A stretch of DNA of 64,000 bases from Poseidonocella sedimentorum (GTDB taxonomy: Bacteria; Pseudomonadota; Alphaproteobacteria; Rhodobacterales; Rhodobacteraceae), in assembly GCF_900116005.1 (NCBI RefSeq), contig NZ_FOYI01000003.1, positions 62,001 through 126,000 on the forward strand. The letters run 5' to 3'. Shown in pieces: positions 1-8,029 of the stretch (within the stretch, counting starts at the first letter, position 1; every line of letters starts with the position of its first letter). The position numbers were made by a program, and so were the translations under genes. The notes below the pieces were generated by a model. The model had not been told where the DNA came from. It worked only from the letters and a program-made list of their open reading frames with translations, and did not search any database.

Positions 1-378
1 GCGGGCAAGGGCGGCAAGCGCCGCGATGAGCATGACCCAGATCAGGATCGTGGCCGCAATCGGCGAGAGCTTCGCCACCGGCAGCCACGTCATCCCGACG
101 CCAAGCGAGACGAGCAGGGGTAGCCGCATCGCGCCCCAGGCCGCATCGCGCGCGCGCCGCCAAAGCCCGTAAGCCGCTCCCGCGACGAGCCAGACATAGA
201 GCAGCCCCCAGATCGCAAAGGCATAGCCGGCGGGCTGCACGGGCGGATCGATCTGCGGGTAGGGGAATTGATCGGGCTCGAACCCGCCGAAACCCGGCAC
301 CAGAAGCGGCGAAAGCATGAAGAGCACCGCCGCCCCAAGCACCAGCGCCGGCAAGACCTTGTCCGATCCGGCGCTCAT
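1..378 (-). CDS. TspO/MBR-like membrane protein (3' part outside window)
   Basis: The minus-strand reading frame opens with ATG at 378 and runs off the left edge, giving 126 residues without a stop. It is strongly hydrophobic, with a segment at residues 9-28, then a [20 protein letters not shown] stretch and further membrane segments. The Pro/Trp-rich [13 protein letters not shown] pattern resembles the tryptophan-rich sensory protein (TspO/MBR)-like proteins common in Rhodobacteraceae. Its ATG overlaps the serS stop codon (ATGA), so it is probably translated from the serS message. The end is missing, so length and topology cannot be checked, and the family call rests on local pattern only. 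Confidence 0.6.
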   Translation of the reverse strand, partial: MSAGSDKVLPALVLGAAVLFMLSPLLVPGFGGFEPDQFPYPQIDPPVQPAGYAFAIWGLLYVWLVAGAAYGLWRRARDAAWGAMRLPLLVSLGVGMTWLPVAKLSPIAATILIWVMLIAALAALAR

Positions 379-1667
379 ATCAACGCGCCCTCGGCCGAAA
401 TCGCCGATTTGCCCCCGACATAGGGCGAGAGCGCGGAGGGCAGGATCACCGATCCGTCTTCCTGCTGGCCATTTTCCAGAACCGCAATCAGACAGCGCCC
501 GACCGCAAGCCCCGAGCCGTTGAGCGTATGAACAAACCGCGGCTTGCCCCCGTCGCCGGGCTTGTAGCGCGCGTTCATCCGCCGGGCCTGAAAATCGCCG
601 GTGGTCGAAACGCTGGAAATCTCGCGATAAGCGTCCTGACCGGGGAGCCAGGCTTCGATGTCATAGGTCCGCCGCGCGCCAAATCCCATGTCGCCAGCAC
701 AGAGGATCACGGTCCGATACGGGATTTCCAGCGCCTCCAGAATCCCCTCGGCGCAGCGCAGCATCCGCTTTTGCTCCGCATCCGATTCCTCCGGCCGCGT
801 GATCGAGACCATCTCGACTTTCTCGAACTGATGCTGGCGCAGCATCCCCGCCGTATCCCGCCCCGCGCTCCCCGCTTCCGACCGGAAGCACAGCGTATGG
901 CTGGTGTAGCGCCGCGGCAGATAGGCCTCCTCGATCACATGACCCGCCACGATATTGGTCAGCGTCACTTCGGACGTGGGAATGAGCCACATGCCTTCCT
1001 GCGTTTGATAGCTGTCCTCGGCGAATTTCGGCAACTGCCCGGTCCCGAGCATCGCCTCCTCGCGCACGAGCACAGGCGTGTTGACCTCGGTCAGCCCGTT
1101 CTCGTTCACATGCCGGTCGAGCATGAACTGCGCCAGCGCCCGGTGCAGCCGCGCCACCGCGCCCGACATCAGGACGAACCGGCTGCCGGAGAGCTTGGCG
1201 GCCGTCTCGAAATCCATTCCCGATGCCACGCCCGCGAGCTCATAATGCTCTTTCGGCGCAAAGTTGAAAGACCGCGGCGTCCCCCAGCGGTTGATCTCGA
1301 CATTATCCGCCTCATCGGCCCCATCGGGCACATCCTCGGCAGGCAGATTGGCGATCCGCATCAAAGCGTCCTGCAACTGCGCATCGAGATCCTTCGCCTC
1401 GGCCTGCATCCGCGCAACCTCGGCCTTCTTCTCCGACACCAGCGCCCGAAGCCGCTCGAATTCCGCCTCGTCTCCCGACGCCTTGGCCTTGCCAATGTCC
1501 TTGGAGGCCCGGTTCTGATCGGCCTGCGCGGTCTCTGCGGCGTGGATCTTCGCCCGCCGCGCCTCATCCAGCGCCAGAAGATCCGCCGAAACAGGGGACT
1601 CTCCTCGCCGTGCCAGCGCGGCGTCAAAGGCCTCGGGGGCCTCGCGCAGAGTGCGGATGTCATGCAT
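375..1667 (-). CDS. serS: Seryl-tRNA synthetase
   Basis: Cytoplasmic class II aminoacyl-tRNA synthetase that charges tRNA-Ser (and tRNA-Sec where present) with serine. The 430 residues match the usual family length. Residues about 30-105 form the charged helical arm that contacts the tRNA long variable arm. The motif 2 region ([20 protein letters not shown], about 260-285) and motif 3 region ([12 protein letters not shown], about 380) are intact, as is the [16 protein letters not shown] stretch between them. The start is the first in-frame ATG of the conserved [10 protein letters not shown]-terminus. Its stop overlaps the start of the downstream TspO-like gene. The 228-bp upstream gap carries the palindrome described at 1768-1799. 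Confidence 0.97.
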   Translation of the reverse strand: MHDIRTLREAPEAFDAALARRGESPVSADLLALDEARRAKIHAAETAQADQNRASKDIGKAKASGDEAEFERLRALVSEKKAEVARMQAEAKDLDAQLQDALMRIANLPAEDVPDGADEADNVEINRWGTPRSFNFAPKEHYELAGVASGMDFETAAKLSGSRFVLMSGAVARLHRALAQFMLDRHVNENGLTEVNTPVLVREEAMLGTGQLPKFAEDSYQTQEGMWLIPTSEVTLTNIVAGHVIEEAYLPRRYTSHTLCFRSEAGSAGRDTAGMLRQHQFEKVEMVSITRPEESDAEQKRMLRCAEGILEALEIPYRTVILCAGDMGFGARRTYDIEAWLPGQDAYREISSVSTTGDFQARRMNARYKPGDGGKPRFVHTLNGSGLAVGRCLIAVLENGQQEDGSVILPSALSPYVGGKSAISAEGALI

Positions 1668-1767
1668 GGGCTCGTCCTCGCAAATGAATCACTGCCCGCG
1701 ACTTATGCAATACTTTGAAAAAGATCGTAAGCGGCCCCGTGACCCGGCCGTGATTGTTCGCCAGGCA

Positions 1768-1799
1768 TCAAACTGTCGGCAAGGGTCAAACAGTTTGAC
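1768..1799. promoter_or_regulatory. Palindromic TCAAACTGT/ACAGTTTGA element upstream of serS
   Basis: TCAAACTGT at 1768-1776 is repeated in inverted orientation as ACAGTTTGA at 1790-1798. The second copy lies inside its own near-perfect palindrome GTCAAACAGTTTGAC (1785-1799). The element is about 100 bp upstream of the serS start, where an operator would be plausible. A related pair of words recurs at 8867-8896, in a place that is not a promoter, so it may instead be a dispersed repeat. No cognate regulator can be named. Confidence 0.4.
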
Positions 1800-1849
1800 C
1801 GATATCGAACCGTCCACCCGCTTCTTCTCTTGAGAAATACTCCGGGGGA

Positions 1850-1879
1850 GCCTGCAAGGCAGGCGGGGGCAGAGCCCCC
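1850..1879. terminator. Twin GC hairpins after the one-carbon operon
   Basis: Two adjacent perfect hairpins lie here: GCCTGC-AAG-GCAGGC (1850-1864) and GGGGGC-AGA-GCCCCC (1865-1879). They begin 16 nt beyond the stop of the minus-strand methyltransferase gene. No long T-run follows in the minus direction, so termination efficiency is uncertain. From memory, similar AATACTCCGGGGG plus hairpin blocks are dispersed in Rhodobacteraceae intergenic regions, so this may be one copy of such a repeat. Confidence 0.5.
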
Positions 1880-1895
1880 AACCCGCTGCCCGGAC

Positions 1896-2948
1896 CTACC
1901 CTCGACGCCGCCGGCGACCACCCGACCGGCGCCCACCCTCGGGCGCGTCTCCAGCCGGCTTGTTGAACCGGATCCACGCCCCGCCGTGCGGGTCGGAATC
2001 CATCAACAGGTTGGCCGCCCGGATCGCTTCCATCTCCTTGCCCGCCCGATACTTGGTCGAGCCGAGACCGAACAGCGCACAGAACGTCTCGTCATCCATC
2101 CCCTCGGGAAGGACCACACCCGACGCCTCGACCTCACCCCGCTTCTCCGCGATCCGTTTGGCCGAAACCGGAAGGGCGCAGGGGTTCATGATGGCCGAGG
2201 TCATCCCCGCGGTCATCGCCATCGGCAGGAAGGCGTTGTTGATACCGTGCCGGTTGGGCAAGCCAAAGGATATGTTGGACGCGCCGCAAGTCGTGTTGAC
2301 CCCCAGCTCCTCGCGCAGCTTGCGCACCAGCGCGAACACCTGTTTGCCCGCCGTCGCCATTGCCCCGATCGGCATGACCAGCGGATCGACAATGATGTCA
2401 TGGGCCGGGATGCCATGATCCGCCGCCCGCTCCACGATCCGCCGCGCAACCTCGAACCGCACCTCCGGATCCTCCGAAATGCCCGTGTCGTCATTCGAAA
2501 TCGCCACCACCGGCACATTGTATTTCTTGACGAGAGGCAGGACGAACTCCATCCGCTCCTCTTCCCCCGTCACCGAATTCACCATCGGCCGTCCCTTGGC
2601 CGCCTCCAGCCCGGCTTCGAGCGCCGCGGGCACAGAGCTGTCGATGCAGAGCGGCACATCCACCAGTCCCTGCACCAGCTCGATGAGCGCCCGCATCAGC
2701 GGCGGCTCGGTTTCATTGGGGTTGGGATTGGAGTTGTAGACCACGCCCGCATTCACATCGAGAATGTTGGCCCCCGCCGCGACCTGCGCCACCGCGTCGC
2801 GCTCCACGGTGGAATAATCCCCGGCCTCAAGTTCCGCGGCGAGTTTCTTGCGCCCGGTGGGGTTGATCCGCTCCCCGATGACGCAAAACGGCTCGTCAAA
2901 GCCGATCACGGCGGTCTTGCTTTGGGATTCCACGACAGTGCGTGTCAT
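1896..2948 (-). CDS. Pterin-dependent methyltetrahydrofolate:corrinoid methyltransferase
   Basis: A 350-residue protein of the pterin-binding (PF00809-like, DHPS-fold) methyltransferase family, expected to move a methyl group between a corrinoid protein and tetrahydrofolate. Family signatures include GERINPTGRKKL near residue 25, ILDVNAG (about 60), CIDSS (about 97), NSVTGEEERM (about 115), AISNDDTGI and CGASNISFGLPNRHG. It is the last gene of an operon in which every junction overlaps; its ATG overlaps the HAD gene stop. In roseobacters such genes accompany MttB/MtgB-type demethylation of glycine betaine or methylamines (family knowledge), but no corrinoid protein or demethylase lies in this window. 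The last 18 residues are an odd Gly/Arg-rich tail ending GGRRSGGRRRRRG. Confidence 0.85.
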   Translation of the reverse strand: MTRTVVESQSKTAVIGFDEPFCVIGERINPTGRKKLAAELEAGDYSTVERDAVAQVAAGANILDVNAGVVYNSNPNPNETEPPLMRALIELVQGLVDVPLCIDSSVPAALEAGLEAAKGRPMVNSVTGEEERMEFVLPLVKKYNVPVVAISNDDTGISEDPEVRFEVARRIVERAADHGIPAHDIIVDPLVMPIGAMATAGKQVFALVRKLREELGVNTTCGASNISFGLPNRHGINNAFLPMAMTAGMTSAIMNPCALPVSAKRIAEKRGEVEASGVVLPEGMDDETFCALFGLGSTKYRAGKEMEAIRAANLLMDSDPHGGAWIRFNKPAGDAPEGGRRSGGRRRRRG

Positions 2949-3622
2949 GCGGTCACTCCTTTGAAACTTTGCAGAATTCCGGGCAAAGCCGGATCGGTGT
3001 AGTCGGCGATTGCGTGGTCCGCGCCCGCATCGCGCAGGGCCGCCGGCGAGAGCGATGACGCAATACCGATGACAAGGCAACCCGCCGTCTTCGCCGAGCG
3101 CAGGCCCGAGGGGCTGTCTTCGAAGGCGATCGCCCGCTCTGGTGCGACGCCAAGGGCCTCGGCGGCGATCCGATAGGGATCGGGGTGCGGCTTCGGGCGG
3201 GGGCACTCTTCGCCGATAACCACTGTGTCAAACCGCGCGCGCTCCCCGATTGCAGCCAGCATCGCTTCGGCATTGGCGCGCATGGCATTGGTGACAACCG
3301 CCATCGGCCAGCCCTCCGCGCTGCGGGTTGCAAGGAAGGCGGGCAGACCTTTTATCGCCGGGTAGGGGGACGGGAGCCGCCGCCGGAATTCGGCTTCCTT
3401 CGCCTGCGACAGGTGCTCGTGATCCGGCTCATCGGGCAGGAACTCGGCGAAGAAGTCGGCATTTAGCCGCCCGTGGACATGGGTCATGTAAAATGCCTCG
3501 TCCACCTCAAGCCCGTAGCCCTTCATCATGTCGGTGAAGACCGCCATGTGAATCGGGTCGGTGTCGAGCATTGTTCCATCAAGATCGAAGAGTAGCGCTG
3601 CCGCATCAGCCATGGGCCACAT
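2945..3622 (-). CDS. HAD-superfamily phosphatase
   Basis: HAD-IA hydrolase, beta-phosphoglucomutase/phosphoglycolate-phosphatase-like. Motif I is LLFDLDGTMLDTDP near the N-terminus, the cap domain follows, then the motif II region (AVVTNAM), motif III lysine (CPRPKPHPDPYRIAA) and motif IV (AIAFEDSPSGLRSA). The second ATG (3613, MADAAALLFDLDGT) is the more typical start; the first (3622) adds three residues. It sits inside the one-carbon operon between the MetF-like reductase and the methyltransferase and overlaps both, so it is translationally coupled. Its substrate cannot be read from sequence. Position suggests metabolite repair or removal of a phosphorylated by-product, which is inference. 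Confidence 0.85.
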   Translation of the reverse strand: MWPMADAAALLFDLDGTMLDTDPIHMAVFTDMMKGYGLEVDEAFYMTHVHGRLNADFFAEFLPDEPDHEHLSQAKEAEFRRRLPSPYPAIKGLPAFLATRSAEGWPMAVVTNAMRANAEAMLAAIGERARFDTVVIGEECPRPKPHPDPYRIAAEALGVAPERAIAFEDSPSGLRSAKTAGCLVIGIASSLSPAALRDAGADHAIADYTDPALPGILQSFKGVTA

Positions 3623-4553
3623 CCTTCAATTGCGCGCGCGCCCAGCCCGCGCTCGCGGCGATGCCGCCCAGGGGGAAGAGATGTAACTGTTCGATGTTGA
3701 ACGAAGGGTCGGCGGCCTTGTGCGCGGCCAATGCGGCGACGAGATCCGTCGGCTCGTAGGGCAGCAACAGGTTTGTCACGTCGGTCGCGCGTTTCTGCAA
3801 GACCTTGAGAGAGGGCCCGACGCCGCAGGCGACCGCGAAGCGGATCAGGGTCTGAAGCTTGGCGGGCCCGGCGATCCCGATATGGACAGGCAGGTCCACA
3901 CCGGCGGCCTTGATCCCGTTCGCCCAGGCGATGACCGGCTCCGGATCGAAGGTGAACTGCGTGACGATCGCCATCTGCGCGTCGCTGTGCTTCGCGAAGT
4001 TCGACTTCCATTTCAGCGCGCTATCGACGTTTCTTGATCCCCCATCCGGATCAATGTCGCGGTTGCCTTCCGGGTGGCCCGCGACGTGAAGGCGCCGAAA
4101 TCCGGCCTCGCCAAAGGCATCGCTCTCCAACAGCTGGATCGCACTGTCAAAGTCGCCATGCGGCGTGGTGACCCCGCCGCCGAGCAACAGGGCCTGATCC
4201 ACAGCGGCCTCGCCCTGATAGCGCGCGATCCAGTCGTCCAGCGTCGCGCGGTCGCGGATGATCCGGGCGGGGAAATGCGGCATGGGGTTGAAGCCCTCAC
4301 GCCGGAGCCGCGCCGCCGTCGCGACCATGTCCTCGATCGGGGTGCCGTCGATATGCGCGATGTAAACGCGCGTGCCTGCCGGCAGGATGGCTGAAAAATC
4401 CGCGATCTTCTGCGCCGTACGCGGCATGGTTTCGATGGAAAACCCTTCGACGAACGACGAAATGTCGGGGCGAAGCGATCCGTCGCGCGGCGTCTCTTCG
4501 CCGCTGAGCACGGACCTGAACCGGTGTATCAATGCCATGAAATTCACGCCCAT
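3606..4553 (-). CDS. Methylenetetrahydrofolate reductase family protein
   Basis: A 315-residue MetF-like TIM-barrel flavoprotein, predicted to interconvert 5,10-methylene- and 5-methyl-tetrahydrofolate. Recognisable stretches are FSIETMPRTAQK (about 35), TRVYIAHIDGTP (about 55), PHFPARII (about 92), LLLGGGVTTPHGDFDSA (about 125), the GFRRLHVAGHPEGN block (about 150) and TQFTFDPEPV (about 195). It overlaps the virulence-factor gene upstream (10 bp, if the first ATG is used) and the HAD gene downstream. A second ATG at 4538 avoids the upstream overlap and is possible. Together with the pterin methyltransferase it supplies the folate side of methyl-group oxidation. It is divergent from canonical biosynthetic MetF, so a catabolic role is inferred. 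Confidence 0.85.
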   Translation of the reverse strand: MGVNFMALIHRFRSVLSGEETPRDGSLRPDISSFVEGFSIETMPRTAQKIADFSAILPAGTRVYIAHIDGTPIEDMVATAARLRREGFNPMPHFPARIIRDRATLDDWIARYQGEAAVDQALLLGGGVTTPHGDFDSAIQLLESDAFGEAGFRRLHVAGHPEGNRDIDPDGGSRNVDSALKWKSNFAKHSDAQMAIVTQFTFDPEPVIAWANGIKAAGVDLPVHIGIAGPAKLQTLIRFAVACGVGPSLKVLQKRATDVTNLLLPYEPTDLVAALAAHKAADPSFNIEQLHLFPLGGIAASAGWARAQLKDVAHG

Positions 4554-4840
4554 CCGTCGTTGTCGATCAAAGCTTTGAGCCGCGCGTCATCGAATTCCGC
4601 CTCGATGCGGGCGGCCTCCGCATCGGCCACCTCATCCGCCGCACCTTCGACCGGGTAGGGCGCCGCCTTGCGCCAATCGGCGAGATAGGCATCGGTGTCG
4701 CGCGCGCCGGCCTTCATCGCGGCGCGGTCGATCGCCTGTTCGAACCGTTCGGCCAGCGGGCGTTTGCTCCCGCGCCGCCCCTTGCCGACGATAATCTGGG
4801 CGGGGATATCGCGCCAGTAGACGATGGTTACCTCGGGCAT
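4544..4840 (-). CDS. Virulence-factor family small protein (PF13769-like)
   Basis: A 98-residue protein starting MPEVTIVYWRDIPAQIIVGK. This N-terminus, with KRPLAERFEQAIDRAAMKAG and the YLADWRKAAPYP stretch, is characteristic of the so-called virulence factor family (PF13769-type). That family is found beside MetF-like and pterin methyltransferase genes in alphaproteobacteria. The ATG at 4840 is chosen over upstream codons because a TTGAGGA purine stretch lies about 10 nt before it. Biochemical function is unknown; conservation in one-carbon operons argues for a role in corrinoid or folate methyl transfer rather than virulence. It is the first gene of the operon ending at 1896. Confidence 0.75.
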   Translation of the reverse strand: MPEVTIVYWRDIPAQIIVGKGRRGSKRPLAERFEQAIDRAAMKAGARDTDAYLADWRKAAPYPVEGAADEVADAEAARIEAEFDDARLKALIDNDGWA

Positions 4841-5024
4841 AGTCGCATTCCTCAAGCCGCGCCGTTCTCTCTTCCTATGCCGCCCGGCCCGGCGCAAGCG
4901 GGTCCGTTTTCGACATACCCCGGGCGGGGAGCGACCTTCGCAGGTCTAGCGCATCGGTCCGGGCGAGGCGAGACGCCATCCACGCGACAGGGCCACACAT
5001 ATCGTCGCGGCGCTTTGCGCGGCG

Positions 5025-6449
5025 TCAGGTGCCGCAAAAGGTGGCGTGGACTTCTTCTTCGGGGCGGGGCGGCGCCGTCAGACCCGGATCGGCCGGGGGC
5101 TCGAAGGGCGAGGCAAGCGCCGCGCGCAGGGTTTCGAACGGGCCCATGTCGCCGCCCACCGCCGCCGCGATCATCGCCTCGATCCGATGGTTGCGCGGAA
5201 TGATTGCGGGATTGCTGCGCCGCATCAGGGCCGCCGGATCGGGCTCACCCGCGATCCGGCCACGCCAACGCGCCAGCCAGTCCTGAAGCGGCGCTTCATC
5301 ACCGAAGCTCGTATCAACGCGATCGCCCTCCAAGGCGCGGAAGGCATTGGTGAAATCTGCGCCCTGATTGGCCATGAGCGTGATCCACTCGCTCGCCAGC
5401 CCGGCATCCTCGTCGCGCCGGTGCGTGATCCCGAGCTTGGCCGCGAAGACATCGGCCCAGGCCTCGCGGATGAGCCCCGGCATCGCGTGAACCGTCTCGG
5501 TATAGGCGCGCACCGCGCCGTCCTGATCCGGTTCGAGCGCGAGCAGGGCGCTGGCGAGTTGGGCGATGTTCCACACGATGATATCGGGCTGGTTCTGGTA
5601 GGCGTAGCGGCCCTGGCGGTCGATCGAGGAATAGACCCGCGCAGGATGAAAATCATCCATGAAAGCGCAAGGGCCGTAATCGATGGTCTCGCCCGAAATG
5701 CTGGTATTGTCGGTGTTCATTACGCCGTGAATGAAGCCGACGCCCATCCATTGCGCGATCAGTTTGGCCTGTTCGGCGATGACCGCGGCGAGCAGATCGC
5801 GCGGGCTTTGTGCCTCTGGTGCGTGGCGCGAAATCGCGTAGTCGGTCAAGCGGCGGAGGTTGTCGACGTCCTGTCGCGCCGCGAAATACTGGAACGTGCC
5901 GATGCGGAGATGGCTTTTGGCCACGCGCGTCAGCACCGCGCCGGGCAGAGGGCCCTGTTCGCGATAGACCAGATCCCCAGTGGAGACCGCCGCGAGCGCG
6001 CGGGTGGTCGGGATCCCCAAGGCGTGCATCGCCTCGCTCACGATATACTCGCGCAGGACCGGGCCCAACCAGGCGCGGCCATCGCCCATCCGCGAAAATG
6101 GCGTCTGTCCAGAGCCCTTGAGCTGAATGTCGACCCGCTCGCCCCGGCGATCCACAACCTCTCCGAGCAGCACGGCGCGCCCGTCGCCGAGGCGCGGTGA
6201 AAAGTTTCCGAACTGATGGCCCGCATAGACTTGCGCCAGAGGATCGGCGCCGTCGGGAGTTCGATTGCCAGCGAACAGTTCGGCCATGAGCGAAGCGTCT
6301 CCCTCGCTTCGTTCGATACCCAACTGTTCGCCGAGGGCCGAATTGTAGGCCAGCAAGGCGGGGGCGGAGACGGGCTGGGGCGACTGCCTGGCATAGAAAG
6401 CATCCGGCAGATCGGCGAAGCTGTTGTCGAAGGGGATATGAAGGGTCAT
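5025..6449 (-). CDS. selO: Protein adenylyltransferase SelO
   Basis: A 474-residue SelO/YdiU (UPF0061) pseudokinase that transfers AMP to Ser/Thr/Tyr of target proteins and is linked to redox homeostasis in characterised homologues. Diagnostic segments are QVYAGHQFGNFSPRLGDGRA (about 73-92), QLKGSGQTPFSRMGDGRAW (about 108), FIHGVMNTDNTSI (about 240) and IDYGPCAFMDDF (about 258). The protein ends HATFCGT, which keeps the near-terminal Cys characteristic of SelO proteins. It is separated by 184 bp from the one-carbon operon on the same strand, so co-transcription is possible but not shown. Confidence 0.93.
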   Translation of the reverse strand: MTLHIPFDNSFADLPDAFYARQSPQPVSAPALLAYNSALGEQLGIERSEGDASLMAELFAGNRTPDGADPLAQVYAGHQFGNFSPRLGDGRAVLLGEVVDRRGERVDIQLKGSGQTPFSRMGDGRAWLGPVLREYIVSEAMHALGIPTTRALAAVSTGDLVYREQGPLPGAVLTRVAKSHLRIGTFQYFAARQDVDNLRRLTDYAISRHAPEAQSPRDLLAAVIAEQAKLIAQWMGVGFIHGVMNTDNTSISGETIDYGPCAFMDDFHPARVYSSIDRQGRYAYQNQPDIIVWNIAQLASALLALEPDQDGAVRAYTETVHAMPGLIREAWADVFAAKLGITHRRDEDAGLASEWITLMANQGADFTNAFRALEGDRVDTSFGDEAPLQDWLARWRGRIAGEPDPAALMRRSNPAIIPRNHRIEAMIAAAVGGDMGPFETLRAALASPFEPPADPGLTAPPRPEEEVHATFCGT

Positions 6450-6494
6450 GCGCTGTATCTAAGCGCTCGGGCGCCCCACGGCAAACCGGTTCAG

Positions 6495-6944
6495 TCAGAG
6501 AGGCCGCGACATGAGGGCGTATCCGTCACGCGGGCGAAACCCTGCGCGCGTGTAGAGCCGCGACGCAGTAGCGTCGGTCAAGTCGACTTCGAGATGCAAC
6601 GCCGTGAGCCCGGATCCGGTGAGGGCCTGGGTGAGAGCGGCAAGCGCATCGCTCGCCATACCCCGCCGCCGGACGGCGCGCCGTATGAACAGTTCATCGA
6701 TGATCCCGTCGAGCCCGCCAAATTCGATGGACCAGCCGAAGCTTACAACGATGTACCCCACGGGCGCGCGGCGCGGGCCGATGAGCCAGATCGCGCCATG
6801 GGGGCTGCCGTTCAGGAGCGGCTCCAAAGCGGCTTGCCGATGCGCGGGATCCGACGCGATGCCGACCTCGTCATGCATGGCACTGACCATGGGCACGAGC
6901 TTCGGTAGGTCCTCAGCAGTGGCGAGATGCAACAGCCGGCTCAA
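6495..6944 (-). CDS. GNAT family N-acetyltransferase
   Basis: About 149 residues with the GNAT fold. An N-terminal ATAEDLPKLVPMVSAMHDE precedes the beta4/motif A region (GIIDELFIRRAVRRRGMASDALAALTQ, the R-R-G-M acetyl-CoA loop), and YTRAGFRPRDGYALMSRPL closes the protein. The substrate is unknown. No good ATG exists at the N-terminus. The conserved region begins just after a TTG whose TTGA overlaps the nucleoside hydrolase stop, and a second TTG (6932) is also possible. The tight junction implies translational coupling to the nucleoside hydrolase gene. Confidence 0.8.
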   Translation of the reverse strand: MSRLLHLATAEDLPKLVPMVSAMHDEVGIASDPAHRQAALEPLLNGSPHGAIWLIGPRRAPVGYIVVSFGWSIEFGGLDGIIDELFIRRAVRRRGMASDALAALTQALTGSGLTALHLEVDLTDATASRLYTRAGFRPRDGYALMSRPL

Positions 6945-7882
6945 AACCGCGCCAGCCGTTCGGTCAGCAGATCGAAGAATCCCTGGGCATCGAGATTGCC
7001 AACAAAATTCGCATTGGGCGCGCGATCCGTCACCCCCCACCAATCGGCCACGGTCATTCCCTTGGTCAGCTCGCTTTGGGTTTCGATCTCAACATTGATG
7101 TGCCGGCCTTCAAAAAGCTCCGGGCGGATGAGGTAGGCCGTCACGCAGGGATCATGCAGCGGCGCGCCGAGCGAGCCGTATTTTTCCTTGTCGAAGCGCT
7201 CGAAGAATTCGGTCATGTCCGCGACCGCCAGCCCCACCGGCGAGCCCAGCGCGCGGAAGGCATCGTTCCGCGCCTTGGTCACCAGCGCCTTGTGGGTCAC
7301 GTCGAGTGGCATGACGGTCAGCGGAATGCCGGAACTAAAAACGATATCAGCAGCTTCCGGATCGACATAAATGTTGAATTCGGCGGTTGGGGTGATGTTG
7401 CCCACCTCGAAATAGGCCCCACCCATCAGGACGATTTCGGCGACGCGCTCGGCCAGATCCGGTGCGCGCTGCAGCGCGGTGGCAAGATTGGTGAGCGGAC
7501 CAAGTGCACAGATCGTGACCGAGCCGGGCGGCTCCCGGCGCAGCGTATCGATGATGAAGTCGATCGCGTTTTGCTCCTGCAGCGGCATGGTCGGAGCCGG
7601 CAGTTCGGGCCCGTCGAGACCGGTCTTACCGTGTACATGTTCGGCCGTGACAAGCTTGCGCGCGATCGGCGCGTCACAGCCCGCAAAGACCTTGATGTCA
7701 GGCCGGCCGGCCAGCTCGCAGATGATCCGCGCGTTGCGTTCGGTGAGCGACAGCGGAACGTTGCCGGCGACGGCCGTGATCCCCAGCACCTCCAGCTCTT
7801 CGGGGCTGGCCAGGGCCAGAAGGATGGCGACCGCGTCATCCTGTCCGGGGTCGGTGTCGATGATGATTTTTTTCGAAGCCAT
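6941..7882 (-). CDS. Inosine/uridine-preferring nucleoside hydrolase
   Basis: A 313-residue calcium-dependent N-ribohydrolase that releases ribose from nucleosides for salvage. The N-terminal DTDPGQDDA motif supplies metal ligands; GNVPLSLTERNA, ICALGPLTNLATAL, VLMGGAY and EFNIYVDPEAADIVF follow, and the late ligand motif PLHDPCVTAYL is present. It has no export signal, so it is cytoplasmic. It is probably co-translated with the downstream GNAT gene. The purine/pyrimidine preference cannot be read from the sequence, so no specific gene symbol is given. Confidence 0.92.
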   Translation of the reverse strand: MASKKIIIDTDPGQDDAVAILLALASPEELEVLGITAVAGNVPLSLTERNARIICELAGRPDIKVFAGCDAPIARKLVTAEHVHGKTGLDGPELPAPTMPLQEQNAIDFIIDTLRREPPGSVTICALGPLTNLATALQRAPDLAERVAEIVLMGGAYFEVGNITPTAEFNIYVDPEAADIVFSSGIPLTVMPLDVTHKALVTKARNDAFRALGSPVGLAVADMTEFFERFDKEKYGSLGAPLHDPCVTAYLIRPELFEGRHINVEIETQSELTKGMTVADWWGVTDRAPNANFVGNLDAQGFFDLLTERLARF

Positions 7883-8029
7883 GACACTCTCCTGCCACGT
7901 GGGTCGCGAATTGGAGGGGCGACCGATGGTTGCGCGCTGCCCGCTTCCTCGCAGGTTTCACTCGCGGCGGCAATGGCGTAGCGTCCGTCCCAAGCGGGGC
8001 GGTGCTGGCCACGAAACACGGAGGGCGCG

